A DNA stretch of 64,000 bases from Haloarcula rubripromontorii (GCF_001280425.1 NZ_LIUF01000004.1:62001-126000), one strand, 5' to 3'. Shown: positions 50,914 through 59,820, counted from the stretch's first letter. Made by a program: numbers and translations. The notes: generated from the sequence alone by a model not told the origin.

Positions 50914-51987
50914 ATGACAGGACCACGTGACCAGTTCAAACCGGCGGACCACCCGAACGACCACTTCCTGCTGACGACCGTCGTCGGCTCCTACCCCAAG
51001 CCCAAGTGGCACGACCGTGCCCGCGAGCTGTTCGAGGACGAGGACGCCGACTTCGGCGAAGACGAGTGGGAAGAATCGAAAGACGACGCCTCCCGGCTCA
51101 TCACCCACGAGCACGAGCGAGCGGGCCTGGATGTCATCTGCGACGGCGAGATGCGCCGCAACGAGATGGTGGAGTACTTCGCCCACCGCATCGACGGCTA
51201 CGAGTTCAACGGCCGCGTGAAGGTGTGGGGCCACAACTACTTCGACAAGCCGAGCGTCGCCGACGAGGTCGAGTACGGCGAGCAGTGGCTCGTCAAGGAG
51301 TTCGAGTTTACCGACGAGGTGGCCGAGCGGCCGGTCAAAGTCCCGATTACGGGGCCGTACACGCTCGCCAACTGGTCGTTCAACGAGGTGTACGACAGCG
51401 AGGAGCAACTGGCCTACGAGCTGGCTGACCTCGTCAACGAGGAGATTGAGGCGCTGGTCGAGGCCGGTGCCCGCTACATCCAGATCGACGAGCCGGCACT
51501 GGCCACGACGCCGGACGACCACGCTATCGTCGGCGAGTGTCTAGAACGCATCGTCGATGAGATTCCGGACGACGTGCGTCTGGGCCTGCACGTCTGTTAC
51601 GGTGACTACTCGCGTATCTATCCCGAGATTCTGGACTACCCGGTCCACGAGTACGACCTCGAACTGGCCAACGGCGACTACGACCAGCTCGACGTGTTCA
51701 AAGACCACGAGTTCACGAAGGACTTCGCCATGGGCGTCGTCGACGCCCACGTCGCCGAGGTCGAGTCTGTCGAGGAAATCAAGGAGAACATCAAGAAGGG
51801 TCTGGAGGTCGTGCCGCCGGAGCGGCTCACCGTCTCGCCGGACTGCGGCGTGAAACTCCTGCCGCGCGAGGTCGCCTACGGCAAGATGGAGAACATGGTG
51901 CAGGCCGCCCGCGAAATCGAAGAAGAGCTGGACGCCGGCGAGATCGATGTTGTCGCGAGTGGTGCGGAAGCGCACGCAGACGACTGA
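50914..51987 (+). CDS. metE: Methionine synthase catalytic part (MetE C-terminal-like)
   Basis: A 357-residue cobalamin-independent methionine synthase catalytic barrel. The substrate region is FLLTTVVGSYPKPKWHDRA (about residues 18-36) and PITGPYTLANWSFNEVYDSE follows. The zinc ligands are visible in RLGLHVCYGDYSRI (His-x-Cys) and TVSPDCGVKLLPREVAYGKM (final Cys). Archaeal core MetE proteins use a methylcobalamin- or pterin-linked methyl donor to methylate homocysteine. It starts 3 nt after the N-terminal-like gene and is followed by the 588-bp gene-poor region. Confidence 0.9.
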   Translation: MTGPRDQFKPADHPNDHFLLTTVVGSYPKPKWHDRARELFEDEDADFGEDEWEESKDDASRLITHEHERAGLDVICDGEMRRNEMVEYFAHRIDGYEFNGRVKVWGHNYFDKPSVADEVEYGEQWLVKEFEFTDEVAERPVKVPITGPYTLANWSFNEVYDSEEQLAYELADLVNEEIEALVEAGARYIQIDEPALATTPDDHAIVGECLERIVDEIPDDVRLGLHVCYGDYSRIYPEILDYPVHEYDLELANGDYDQLDVFKDHEFTKDFAMGVVDAHVAEVESVEEIKENIKKGLEVVPPERLTVSPDCGVKLLPREVAYGKMENMVQAAREIEEELDAGEIDVVASGAEAHADD

Positions 51988-52396
51988 ATCGACGAGAAGG
52001 ATCGACCACGAGTTGGCAACCGTTTTTGTAGCGGACGAGTAGCGAGTACCCGAACACAGCGGGGAGACTCTCGGATTTCGGTATGACTGACCGTATTTTC
52101 GACGAAGGTTGGCCACGATTTCGGCAGCTATCGAAGTCTCTCGGGCGCACCGCACCCGGATCCGGCAAATGTCGCAGACAGGGGCAGCGGGTATCCGGGT
52201 CTGGGATCAGACAAAACCTGTGGCATCGCTGGCTAGCGGTGTCTCGAACAGGCAATCACGGGCCTGCCTGAACACAAAAGCTCCCGACATGCAACCGTTA
52301 AGTTTCTTATGAATCCTCGAATCCATCAGCTAAACTGGAAGCTATTTGCCGGTAGTTTGTTCGACAATTATCGAAACTAACATCGACCTAAGAGGA

Positions 52397-52423
52397 ATAT
52401 TATTGTCGCTATACTAATAATAT
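52397..52423. repeat. AT-rich inverted repeat
   Basis: ATATTATT (52397-52404) and AATAATAT (52416-52423) are perfect complements with an 11-nt loop. Confidence 0.6.
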
Positions 52424-52450
52424 AAGGGCCTTCTCCATTCAGGTAAATAT

Positions 52451-52469
52451 TCTATATTATGCATATAGA
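52451..52469. repeat. AT-rich inverted repeat
   Basis: TCTATAT (52451-52457) and ATATAGA (52463-52469) are perfect complements around a 5-nt core. Confidence 0.6.
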
Positions 52470-52575
52470 GCACCTCATACCGCTAATTCCAGTTCTCTAC
52501 TTCGTGTGGTGTGTTGGCACGTAAGTCTGGGAAAGAGTTTTGAGGGTCTCTGGAGAAGCTAGCGATGAGAAAGCT

Positions 52576-53088
52576 ATGACAGGGGACACACATCTTCGGG
52601 CAGAGCTGTATCTTCGCGGAGATACCTACGGCACGTTCGACGCACAACAGCAGGTACTCAATCGGGTGAAGCGACTGGAGGCAAACGGCGTGTTCAGCGA
52701 GTCGATGGTCGCCGGTGAGTGGCAACGGATCAGGACGATGGCGGAGGACAAGCGGTCGGAAGCCATCCAGACCTACGAGGAGTTCACAGGCTGGGCGGCC
52801 CGGAACGGTCACTCGCTCGAACCGGCGTTCGAGCGACGGAACCGGAGCTACGTCGGGATGGACCGCATCGACGACGTGGTCGTGTTCCCGGTCGTCTCGC
52901 TGGCCATCTACGACGGCGACGACCTGGAGGGTGTGTTCCCGTGCTCGGACGAGGAACGGACTTACACTGTCGGCGACGCGCTCGAAGCCTTCGAGCGCGG
53001 CGACGAGGATTGGCTTGCACAGTTCGACTCCCTCTCGGTCGACCGGACCGACCCGCTGCTGGAACCGGGCGTCGACGCGACGATTTAA
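52576..53088 (+). CDS. Haloarchaeal conserved protein, function unknown
   Basis: A 170-residue acidic protein (MTGDTHLRAELYLRGDTYGT, with an HTH-like VLNRVKRLEANGVFSESMVA). A central conserved part, VVVFPVVSLAIYDGDDLEGV, and the C-terminal YTVGDALEAFERGDEDWLAQ resemble a haloarchaeal family with HTH-like folds. It lies downstream of the AT-rich region; an upstream in-frame start (52540) lacks support. Its TAA stop overlaps that of the convergent ABC permease gene (TTAA at 53085-53088). Confidence 0.65.
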   Translation: MTGDTHLRAELYLRGDTYGTFDAQQQVLNRVKRLEANGVFSESMVAGEWQRIRTMAEDKRSEAIQTYEEFTGWAARNGHSLEPAFERRNRSYVGMDRIDDVVVFPVVSLAIYDGDDLEGVFPCSDEERTYTVGDALEAFERGDEDWLAQFDSLSVDRTDPLLEPGVDATI

Positions 53089-54218
53089 CCGCGCAGCGCG
53101 TCGACCGGTTCCTCGCTCGCTGCTTTCCAGGCCGGATACAGCCCGCTGACGATACTCGTCAGCACCCCAAAGGAGAACGCTGCACCGACGTACCAGGCGT
53201 TTGGTAGCCTGAAGACAGCCATCGCATCGCCGACAGCGTAGTGATTTATCGCCAGTCCGGCCCCGAGACTCAGAATGACACCAGCGATGCCACCGAGGAA
53301 TCCGAGCAGCGTCGCTTCCATCAGCATCACTTTGAGGACGTCCCGCTTCTGGTATCCCACTGCCCTGAGGACGCCGATCTCTTCCCGTCGTTCGACGGTG
53401 GACATCAGCATGACGTTGAGAATGGAGATGCCAGCCACGAGCAGCGAAATCGATGCGATGCCGGCGAGGACGGTGTTGATGATCTGGAACTGCTCTTCGA
53501 TGGTGTCGACGAGTGAGCCGAGTTCCTGAACGAAGACCCGCTGCTCGCGGTCGTTGAGCGCGTCGCGGATCCCAATCGCCGTTTCGTTGGCCTGTGTCCC
53601 GGTCGACTCGATAACGTACACTTCCGAGTAGCCGCGCTGGTCGAACGAAGCAGCCGGCATGATGATTCGGTTATCGGGGTTTGTCGAGGAGAACGGGTCG
53701 CCTTCTTCGAGAACGGCCCGGACGCGGACGCTGGTCCCGTTGACGGTAATCTGGCTCCCGGGATGCAGTTCGTGCTCTTCCGCGACATTGGAACCGACGA
53801 GTGCACCGGATCGGAACGGCGATACCCGTCCCTCCTTGGCCTCGTACAGCGCTGCAGCGTCCTCAACGCCGTATATTGTTTCCCTGACTGCGTCCTCGCG
53901 GTTGTACGACACCGGCTCTACACGTGTCTTTACCGGCGACACAGTCGCTGTCGGACTTGCCTCTCTGCGAATCGTGCGGATGTCTCGTTCGGTGAGTTCA
54001 GTGATGTTTTCGCCGGAGTTCGGGTATACCGTGAGCTGGTTGCCGACGTTACCGAGGTTCTGGGTAAACGAGTACTGGAGCGCGACGCCGAACATCCCCA
54101 GCGAAGCGATGGCAACGACACCGATGACGATACCCAGCGACGCCAGCAACGACCGCATTTTCGTTCGCGTGAGGTTGCGCCGCGCCATCAGCGCGGCCGG
54201 GAAGAACCTACCCGCCAT
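53085..54218 (-). CDS. MacB/FtsX-type ABC transporter permease
   Basis: A 377-residue MacB/FtsX-family permease. One N-terminal helix (SLLASLGIVIGVVAIASLGM) is followed by a large extracytoplasmic domain (about residues 45-245) and three C-terminal helices (IASISLLVAGISILNVMLMS; MEATLLGFLGGIAGVILSLG; VGAAFSFGVLTSIVSGLYPA). MacB-like proteins drive transport by mechanotransmission rather than by a classical channel. It overlaps the ATPase gene by 11 nt, and that gene overlaps the CARDB protein gene by 4 nt, so three subunits of one export or surface-maintenance system are likely. Cargo unknown. Confidence 0.85.
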   Translation of the reverse strand: MAGRFFPAALMARRNLTRTKMRSLLASLGIVIGVVAIASLGMFGVALQYSFTQNLGNVGNQLTVYPNSGENITELTERDIRTIRREASPTATVSPVKTRVEPVSYNREDAVRETIYGVEDAAALYEAKEGRVSPFRSGALVGSNVAEEHELHPGSQITVNGTSVRVRAVLEEGDPFSSTNPDNRIIMPAASFDQRGYSEVYVIESTGTQANETAIGIRDALNDREQRVFVQELGSLVDTIEEQFQIINTVLAGIASISLLVAGISILNVMLMSTVERREEIGVLRAVGYQKRDVLKVMLMEATLLGFLGGIAGVILSLGAGLAINHYAVGDAMAVFRLPNAWYVGAAFSFGVLTSIVSGLYPAWKAASEEPVDALRG

Positions 54219-54891
54219 TCTTCCGTTCCCTCCCGATTGTTCCGTCGACTAAGTGGACGGTTCGGTCGACGTATTCGTTGACAAGGTCATCGTGCGTGAC
54301 GGCGACGATTGCCACGTCGTCCTCGTCGGCGATGCGACGGAACTCGTCGAGTATCTGCCGCCCGGTCTCGCTGTCGAGGTTACCCGTCGGCTCGTCGGCG
54401 AGAACGACCTTCGGGCTGTTGATGAGCGAGCGCGCGATGGCGACGCGTTGCTTCTGGCCGCCGGAGAGTTCGTCTGGCTTGTGGTCCAGTCGGTCACCGA
54501 GCCCAAGCCGCTCCAGGAGCGTTCTGGCCCGTTTTTTGACTTTTGGATCACTGTCCAACAGCAGTGGTACCTCGACGTTCTCGACAGCAGTCAGTGTCGG
54601 CAGGAGATAGAAGTGCTGGAACACGAACCCGATTGTTTGCTTCCGGAGGCGCGTCCGCTTGCTTTCGCCGAGTCCGGTCACATCCTGCCCCTCCAGCAGG
54701 ACGGTCCCCTCCGTCGGCGTATCCAGCAGCCCGAGGATGTTCAACAGCGTTGTCTTGCCACTGCCACTGGGCCCCATAATCGAGACGAACTCACCGGCTT
54801 CGAGGGCGAAATCGATACCCGCCAGTGCGTAGAGGGTCTGGCCGCCGGTCCGGTAGCGCTTGACCAGTCCCTGTGCGTCGATGACCGTCAT
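54208..54891 (-). CDS. MacB/LolD-type ABC transporter ATPase
   Basis: A 227-residue ABC ATPase. Walker A is GPSGSGKTTLL (about residues 40-50), the signature is LSGGQKQRVAIARSL and Walker B is KVVLADEPTGNLDSETG, a LolD/MacB-class sequence. The H-loop (VAVTHDD) is present. It supplies ATP hydrolysis to the adjacent MacB-like permease. The 11-nt and 4-nt overlaps with its neighbours indicate strict cotranslation. Confidence 0.92.
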   Translation of the reverse strand: MTVIDAQGLVKRYRTGGQTLYALAGIDFALEAGEFVSIMGPSGSGKTTLLNILGLLDTPTEGTVLLEGQDVTGLGESKRTRLRKQTIGFVFQHFYLLPTLTAVENVEVPLLLDSDPKVKKRARTLLERLGLGDRLDHKPDELSGGQKQRVAIARSLINSPKVVLADEPTGNLDSETGRQILDEFRRIADEDDVAIVAVTHDDLVNEYVDRTVHLVDGTIGRERKNGG

Positions 54892-56381
54892 ACCTCGATA
54901 TCGTCGTCACTGCGGCGGTAGCGGCGTACGAGGACACCGACGACGACCAGTAGTGCCAGGCCGCCGGCGATGAACACCGGCAGCATACTGTTCTGGTTCC
55001 CACCCTCGCTGCCGCCATCCTGGTCCGCTTGCTGTGCCAAACCGCCCATCCGATCGATATCCACCTCGAAGGTCTGTCGCTTCCGCGTGTCGTCAACGAG
55101 GTACGTCACCTCCAGTGGCACCGACGTGACGTTCCCCTCCGTCTGGGCGTACACGTCGAAAGAGACGAAGTCGCTGGCCGGGACCGTGCCGACGAAGTAA
55201 TCGCGGTTTGGGGTCGCCGGAGTGACGTTCTCGGTATCGACGACGCTGACGAGGACGCTGTCCGCATCCGTCGACCCGACGTTGCTCGCACTCCCTGAAA
55301 TCTGGAGGCGCCCGCCCTGTCGGACCACGTCAAGACCGGTGAGGTCTATCGTTCCCGGGACAGATCGAAGCGTGGTTTCGGTTGTTGTCTGCTCCGTTTC
55401 GGTCCCGAGTTCGTAGTTGGCCGTGACAGTAACGTCAGCGCGGGGTTCGTCCATCGTGGCGTTCAGTCGCACCTGCCGGGTCGTGCTGGCTGAGATGTTC
55501 TCAAGCAGGACGCGCTGGAACGACGCGTTCTCCGACGTTGCACTCACCATGACATCCGAAAGCGGAGCGTTAGCCCCGTTAGAGACGGCAACCCGCAACG
55601 CGCGGTCAGTGCCGCTACCGACCGCAGTCGTATCGAGTTCCACGCTGTTCCGGAGCGGGTCCGACTCGATGACTTTTGACCGGGTTGTGGTGCGCGTGGT
55701 GTCGCCAGCGACTGTGTAGCTGACCGTTGCGGTCAGCGAGTGCTCGCCGGCGGATTCAGGCCGGAACCGGAATGGTGCGGTTATTGACCCGTTCTGTGCG
55801 ATGCTTGACCGTACCGTCCGGCTCTTTGTCATCTCGACGCCATCGCCCTCGACGACGACTTCGACGTTCGTTATCTGGGAATCGAGTCCGTTTGCGACGG
55901 TGACTTCGCCCGTCGATTCAACGCCGGCGACAGAGTCGGTAGCCGTGATATCCATCTGCGGATGACGCTCTTCGACGTTTAGCTTCACCGGGTATCTGAG
56001 TTCGACGTTGTCGCCCGTCCCGCGGTCACGGCCGTACACGATGACGCGGAGGTCCTTGGTTCCGGCCGAATCAAAGGAGGCAGTCAGGGGGACTTCCAGC
56101 GTGCTGCCCGGCGAAATCGAGCCCAGGTCCGAGACGCGTTCGTACTCTGTGATTCCTCTCCCGCCCGACTTCCGGATTGCAATGTCGTTGATTTCGAGCG
56201 GTGAATCGCTGCTCTGGAGATTCCGGACAGTCGTGTCGAACGTGACGGTCTCACCCGGTGCTGGTGACGACGGTGACACCTCCACGTCAGATATCGACGC
56301 GTTAACGCTTGCGCCGGCGACTGACAGCGGAAGCGAGCCGACGACGACTAAGCAGGCCAGTACAGCCATACTGTGACGCAT
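54888..56381 (-). CDS. Exported CARDB-rich, C-terminally membrane-anchored protein
   Basis: A 497-residue protein. A Sec-type signal peptide (MRHSMAVLACLVVVGSLPLS, then VAGASVNASI) is followed by about four CARDB/COG1361-type Ig-like domains (such as APGETVTFDTTVRNLQSSDS) and a single C-terminal helix (MLPVFIAGGLALLVVVGVLV) with a basic stop-transfer tail. It would lie on the cell surface with a short cytosolic end. It heads the operon with the MacB-like pair and overlaps its ATPase by 4 nt. It may be the substrate-recognition or periplasmic-adaptor-like (MacA-equivalent) component; no MacA coiled coil is seen. Confidence 0.82.
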   Translation of the reverse strand: MRHSMAVLACLVVVGSLPLSVAGASVNASISDVEVSPSSPAPGETVTFDTTVRNLQSSDSPLEINDIAIRKSGGRGITEYERVSDLGSISPGSTLEVPLTASFDSAGTKDLRVIVYGRDRGTGDNVELRYPVKLNVEERHPQMDITATDSVAGVESTGEVTVANGLDSQITNVEVVVEGDGVEMTKSRTVRSSIAQNGSITAPFRFRPESAGEHSLTATVSYTVAGDTTRTTTRSKVIESDPLRNSVELDTTAVGSGTDRALRVAVSNGANAPLSDVMVSATSENASFQRVLLENISASTTRQVRLNATMDEPRADVTVTANYELGTETEQTTTETTLRSVPGTIDLTGLDVVRQGGRLQISGSASNVGSTDADSVLVSVVDTENVTPATPNRDYFVGTVPASDFVSFDVYAQTEGNVTSVPLEVTYLVDDTRKRQTFEVDIDRMGGLAQQADQDGGSEGGNQNSMLPVFIAGGLALLVVVGVLVRRYRRSDDDIEV

Positions 56382-56549
56382 CAGGCGGTCACCTCTGGCT
56401 GTGGTACTCGTATGCCGGTCCAACAACTCATCGGGAGGACGCTATCGGGGACCGTTGCCATGTGCGCCGGTCCGTTCCGGTCAATGTTAAACATGCTGCA
56501 TATATCTCAGTGGGAAACTGATATCATAGCGCCCCTCCCAGCGGTGGAT

Positions 56550-57428
56550 ATGCGCGTCATCTGTGCCGGCCACGTCAACTGGGACGTGACGCTCCACGTC
56601 GACCACCTCCCGGAGCCCGACGGCGAGGGGCGTATCACCGACCGGTCACAGTCCAGCGGGGGGAGCGCGGCGAACGCGGCCGTCGCACTGGCCGGACTTG
56701 ATGCAGACCCGCTAGTCCTCGGTAGCGTCGGCCGGGACGACCACGGAACCATGGCCCGGCGCGAACTGTCGGCCACCGGCGTCGAGACGATGCTGATTGA
56801 ATCGGACAAGCCGACGGCCGTGAAGTACCTCATCGTGGACGAGAACGGCGACGTTGCAGTGCTTGGAAACGACGGGGCCAACGAGGCATTCGGCGCGTCG
56901 GACCTCCAGCCCGGGACCCTGGCCGAGGCAGACCACCTCCACTTGACCGGTCAAGATCCGAGGACGGCTGCAGCGCTCGCACGCGACGCCACGGCCGCGG
57001 ATGTTCCGGTGAGTTTCGACCCCGGCCGCCGACTCCCGTACCGCGATTACTCATCAGTACTCTCACATGCGGATATCCTGTTTTGCAACGACCGGGAGGC
57101 CGACCACGCCAGAAACAGCGGGCTCTTCGAGACGGTGCCGACAGTTGTGGTCAAACACGGGGACTGCGGCGCGACCGCCCATATCGGAGACCAGACAGTC
57201 ACGAACGGTGGGTATCCGATAGACTCTGTGGACACTGCAGGCGCGGGCGACGCATTCGCTGCCGGATATCTACTCGCCAGCGCAGGGGAGAGTGATCCAG
57301 AGCGTGCGCTCGCGGTCGCCAACGCCTGTGGCGCGCTCGCAGCGCAGTCACCCGGCGCACAGACGACACTCGACTGGGAGTCGGTGTGGGCGCTTGTCGA
57401 CAGCGGGCACTCACCGGACCCAGTTTAG
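56550..57428 (+). CDS. PfkB-family sugar/nucleoside kinase
   Basis: A 292-residue ribokinase-fold kinase. It starts MRVICAGHVNWDVTLHVDHL and has the substrate loop QSSGGSAANAAVALAGLDAD and the anion-hole/catalytic motif VDTAGAGDAFAAGYLL (about residues 230-245; GAGD). The substrate could be a ketohexose, ribose or a nucleoside. A TGATATCAT element about 30 nt upstream is a plausible promoter. ATG 56550 was chosen because the ORF extension upstream is without family similarity. The stop overlaps the convergent phosphotransferase gene (TTAG, 57425-57428). Confidence 0.87.
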   Translation: MRVICAGHVNWDVTLHVDHLPEPDGEGRITDRSQSSGGSAANAAVALAGLDADPLVLGSVGRDDHGTMARRELSATGVETMLIESDKPTAVKYLIVDENGDVAVLGNDGANEAFGASDLQPGTLAEADHLHLTGQDPRTAAALARDATAADVPVSFDPGRRLPYRDYSSVLSHADILFCNDREADHARNSGLFETVPTVVVKHGDCGATAHIGDQTVTNGGYPIDSVDTAGAGDAFAAGYLLASAGESDPERALAVANACGALAAQSPGAQTTLDWESVWALVDSGHSPDPV

Positions 57429-58447
57429 TTCGCCTGTATCTCTTCGACGAGCCGCTCGAACTGCTGGCGGTACTGGGCTTCGGCACGAGCGGTGGCGAGG
57501 CCCGACTCGTCAGCGAAGGCGGCCTCGAAGCCAGCCATTCGCCACAGGAGCGTCGAGAGCTGATAGAGGGGGCGTCGCTGCTCGTACCCCTCGTCGAACT
57601 CCATCGGGCGCATCTCCTGGTACCCCTCGTGAAACACCGTCCGAAGCGAGTCGCGCAGTTCCGGGTCCTGAAACGACGAGTCGATAAAGAGAAACTCTGT
57701 CTGTGCGAGGTTGTACTCCGGCAGCGCCGCGAGTACGTCCTGCCAGTCGAGGACCGCCGTGATCGGCGCGTCCGCCGTTTGCTCGAACATCAGATTCGCC
57801 GGCCTGAAATCGTCGTGAACCAGTCGCGGAACGCCGTCCTCGGGAACCATACTCAGTGCCGGTTCGATACAGTCCCACGCTCGGTCTGCCATATCCTCGA
57901 AAGGCGTCCCATCAAGATGGGACAGGTGTGATCTGGTGAGACTCTCGAAGTACTCCCGCCAGTTGCCCATCCAGTCACTCACGATGATCCGGTCGTCGTG
58001 GAGCGTGAGTCGGCCGAACGCCTCGAATCCGATCTCGGAGTGCATATCTCCGAGGATCCGACCGGACTGGGCCAGCACTCGCCGTCGGTCGTCAGTTGAA
58101 AGTCCGGCGAACTCCTCGGCCAGGTTCTCGCCGTGGATGCGCTCGGTGACGAAATACGGCGGGACATCGGCGTCGGGGTTATCCTCGTAGACAAGGATGC
58201 GTGGAACAGGGACATCGGTCCGGGCGGCGACGAAGTCGTGGAGACAGGGTTCGACGGCAAACGGCACATCGCCCTGTGGCTTGAACTTCACAACCACTTC
58301 GTACGACTCGCCGTTGTGGCGCAGCGTTACCATGTAGACATCGCTCTGGTGGCCCCCGCCCGGAGTCTCGAACTGGAACCCCTCGTAGTCCGGGCCTGAC
58401 TCTTTCAGCACGGCTTCGATGTCCTGTTCCGGGGTCTGCACTGACAT
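57425..58447 (-). CDS. APH-family phosphotransferase
   Basis: A 340-residue kinase-fold protein of the aminoglycoside phosphotransferase/choline kinase type. The catalytic loop is VPRLVHDDFRPANLMFEQ (H-x-D-x-x-x-x-N) and the metal-binding step is AVLDWQDVLAALPEYNLA. The N lobe has SYEVVVKFKPQGDV with the ATP-binding Lys. Probably phosphorylates a small hydroxyl compound; substrate unknown. ATG 58447 was used; the extension upstream is atypical. Confidence 0.8.
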   Translation of the reverse strand: MSVQTPEQDIEAVLKESGPDYEGFQFETPGGGHQSDVYMVTLRHNGESYEVVVKFKPQGDVPFAVEPCLHDFVAARTDVPVPRILVYEDNPDADVPPYFVTERIHGENLAEEFAGLSTDDRRRVLAQSGRILGDMHSEIGFEAFGRLTLHDDRIIVSDWMGNWREYFESLTRSHLSHLDGTPFEDMADRAWDCIEPALSMVPEDGVPRLVHDDFRPANLMFEQTADAPITAVLDWQDVLAALPEYNLAQTEFLFIDSSFQDPELRDSLRTVFHEGYQEMRPMEFDEGYEQRRPLYQLSTLLWRMAGFEAAFADESGLATARAEAQYRQQFERLVEEIQAN

Positions 58448-58537
58448 ACCATCTAGTGGGCGAGCAAATAAATCTGTCAATCCCGTCACGGAGAGCACTG
58501 GCACTTGGTTCAAGCACCGTCGGTGGCCACCTCTACG

Positions 58538-59749
58538 CTACCAGGAGTGGAACGGTGAGACCGGTTTCGTCCCGTCAGTCACTTCGAATCGTGCGCCGCC
58601 GGCCCTGCTCTCGGTCACAGCGATATCCCAGCCGTGGGCATCGATGATCTGGGCAACGATAGACAGGCCGAGGCCGCTGTCACTGCCTGAGAGGGCATCG
58701 ACTGAAAGAAGGTCGTTCAGTTTGTCGGATGGGATGCCCGGTCCGTCGTCGGCGACGTAGAAGCCGATTACTCGGCCTTCGGTCCGCTCATCCGCACGGT
58801 CTATCTCGGCTGCCCCGCTGTCGACAAGTGGGCCGACCCAGACGGTCACGTCCTCGCCCGCGTGGTCCGCCGCGTTCTGAAAGAGATTCTCGAACACCTG
58901 TTTGAGGCGGTTCTGGTCACCGAACACCGGGGCGGACCCTTCGATCTTCAACGTCGCGTCGGCTGTTCGGGCCATCTCCCATGTCTGTTCGACAATGGCG
59001 TCAAGCGATATGGCGGTGCGGTCTTCGACCGCATACCCCTCCTTTGCAAGTGTTAGCAAGTCGTTGATGAGCGATTCCATGCGAGCCACGCCTTCCGCCG
59101 CGTCGTCCAGATGGGACAGGTCACCGGTCTCTCGGACGAGTTCAATGCGTCCCTCGACGACGTGAAGTGGGTTTCTGAGGTCGTGTGAAACGACGCCGAT
59201 GAACTGTTCCATCCGGTCGCGCTGGACGCGGAGGTCGTGCTCGCGCTCAGCTTTCTGCAGCGCTGCCTGAACGTGTGTCGCGTACATCTGCGCGAGTCGA
59301 ACCGCTTCATCGTCGAACGTAACGGGGGTTAGCGACCCGATGTTGATAACGCCGTACTCGGCAAGCGGGAGGATAATCTCGCTACTGACAGGGGAGTTCT
59401 TGTTGTACTGGCTTCGCTCGCTGTCGAGTTCAGAGTACGTCCGCACTTCGTCCTGCTCGAACGCCTCCCACGAGAGGCTGTTGCCGGGTCGGTAGGTAAC
59501 CGGCCAGTCGAACACCTCGTCCGCCCGCTCCGTCGATGCGGCCAACTGCAACTCCGTCGCGTCGCTGTCATATAGCCACAGCGCTCCGAGTGGCAGGTCA
59601 AACACAGACGAAATCCCCGACATTGCGATTTCACAGATCTCTCGCTCGGACTCCGCAGTCATCAGCTGCCGTGTTACAGCCTCGAACGAGTCGAGATCGA
59701 ATGTAACGGGTAACTCCCCACCCATCCCGTACAAATCATGCAAACCCAT
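58538..59749 (-). CDS. GAF-domain sensor histidine kinase
   Basis: A 403-residue cytoplasmic kinase. A GAF domain (about residues 25-165) is followed by a dimerisation helix with H189 in VVSHDLRNPLHVVEGRIELV, the N box FENLFQNAADHAGED, the G1 box VADDGPGIP and the G2 box SGLGLSIVAQIIDAHGW. The pattern of this GAF-HisKA-HATPase layout is common in haloarchaea. No response regulator is adjacent. The start at ATG 59749 follows a TATA-like TATATAAAAC (59749-59758 region). Confidence 0.88.
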   Translation of the reverse strand: MGLHDLYGMGGELPVTFDLDSFEAVTRQLMTAESEREICEIAMSGISSVFDLPLGALWLYDSDATELQLAASTERADEVFDWPVTYRPGNSLSWEAFEQDEVRTYSELDSERSQYNKNSPVSSEIILPLAEYGVINIGSLTPVTFDDEAVRLAQMYATHVQAALQKAEREHDLRVQRDRMEQFIGVVSHDLRNPLHVVEGRIELVRETGDLSHLDDAAEGVARMESLINDLLTLAKEGYAVEDRTAISLDAIVEQTWEMARTADATLKIEGSAPVFGDQNRLKQVFENLFQNAADHAGEDVTVWVGPLVDSGAAEIDRADERTEGRVIGFYVADDGPGIPSDKLNDLLSVDALSGSDSGLGLSIVAQIIDAHGWDIAVTESRAGGARFEVTDGTKPVSPFHSW

Positions 59750-59820
59750 ATATAAAACTCGGTGATTCTGTGTCAGTGATACGTTACACGGCGTCGCCAG
59801 TCCGCCGATGTCGCGGGACC

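Larger units (their letters stand above)
51988..52575. other. Gene-poor region with AT-rich island
   Basis: A 588-bp interval with no convincing gene. The first ~320 bp are GC-rich and hold only short ORFs without codon bias or similarity. From about 52300 to 52500 the DNA becomes strongly AT-rich, unlike the rest of the window, and includes two perfect dyads (52397-52423 and 52451-52469). No tRNA, transposase remnant or att-like repeat was recognised, but an old insertion scar, an sRNA gene or a regulatory island are possible. Confidence 0.55.

Noticed and set aside
49897..51522. 541-aa minus-strand frame across the split metE genes
   Set aside because: Shadow frame caused by GC-rich codon bias; the plus-strand proteins have clear family motifs.
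52083..52312. Short ORFs in the gene-poor region (62 and 67 codons)
   Set aside because: Arginine/serine-rich products typical of out-of-frame reading, with no transposase or other motif; not reported as genes.
51988..52575. tRNA or mobile-element remnant
   Set aside because: I looked for a T-loop GGTTCAAATCC-type sequence, acceptor stems and terminal repeats and saw none.
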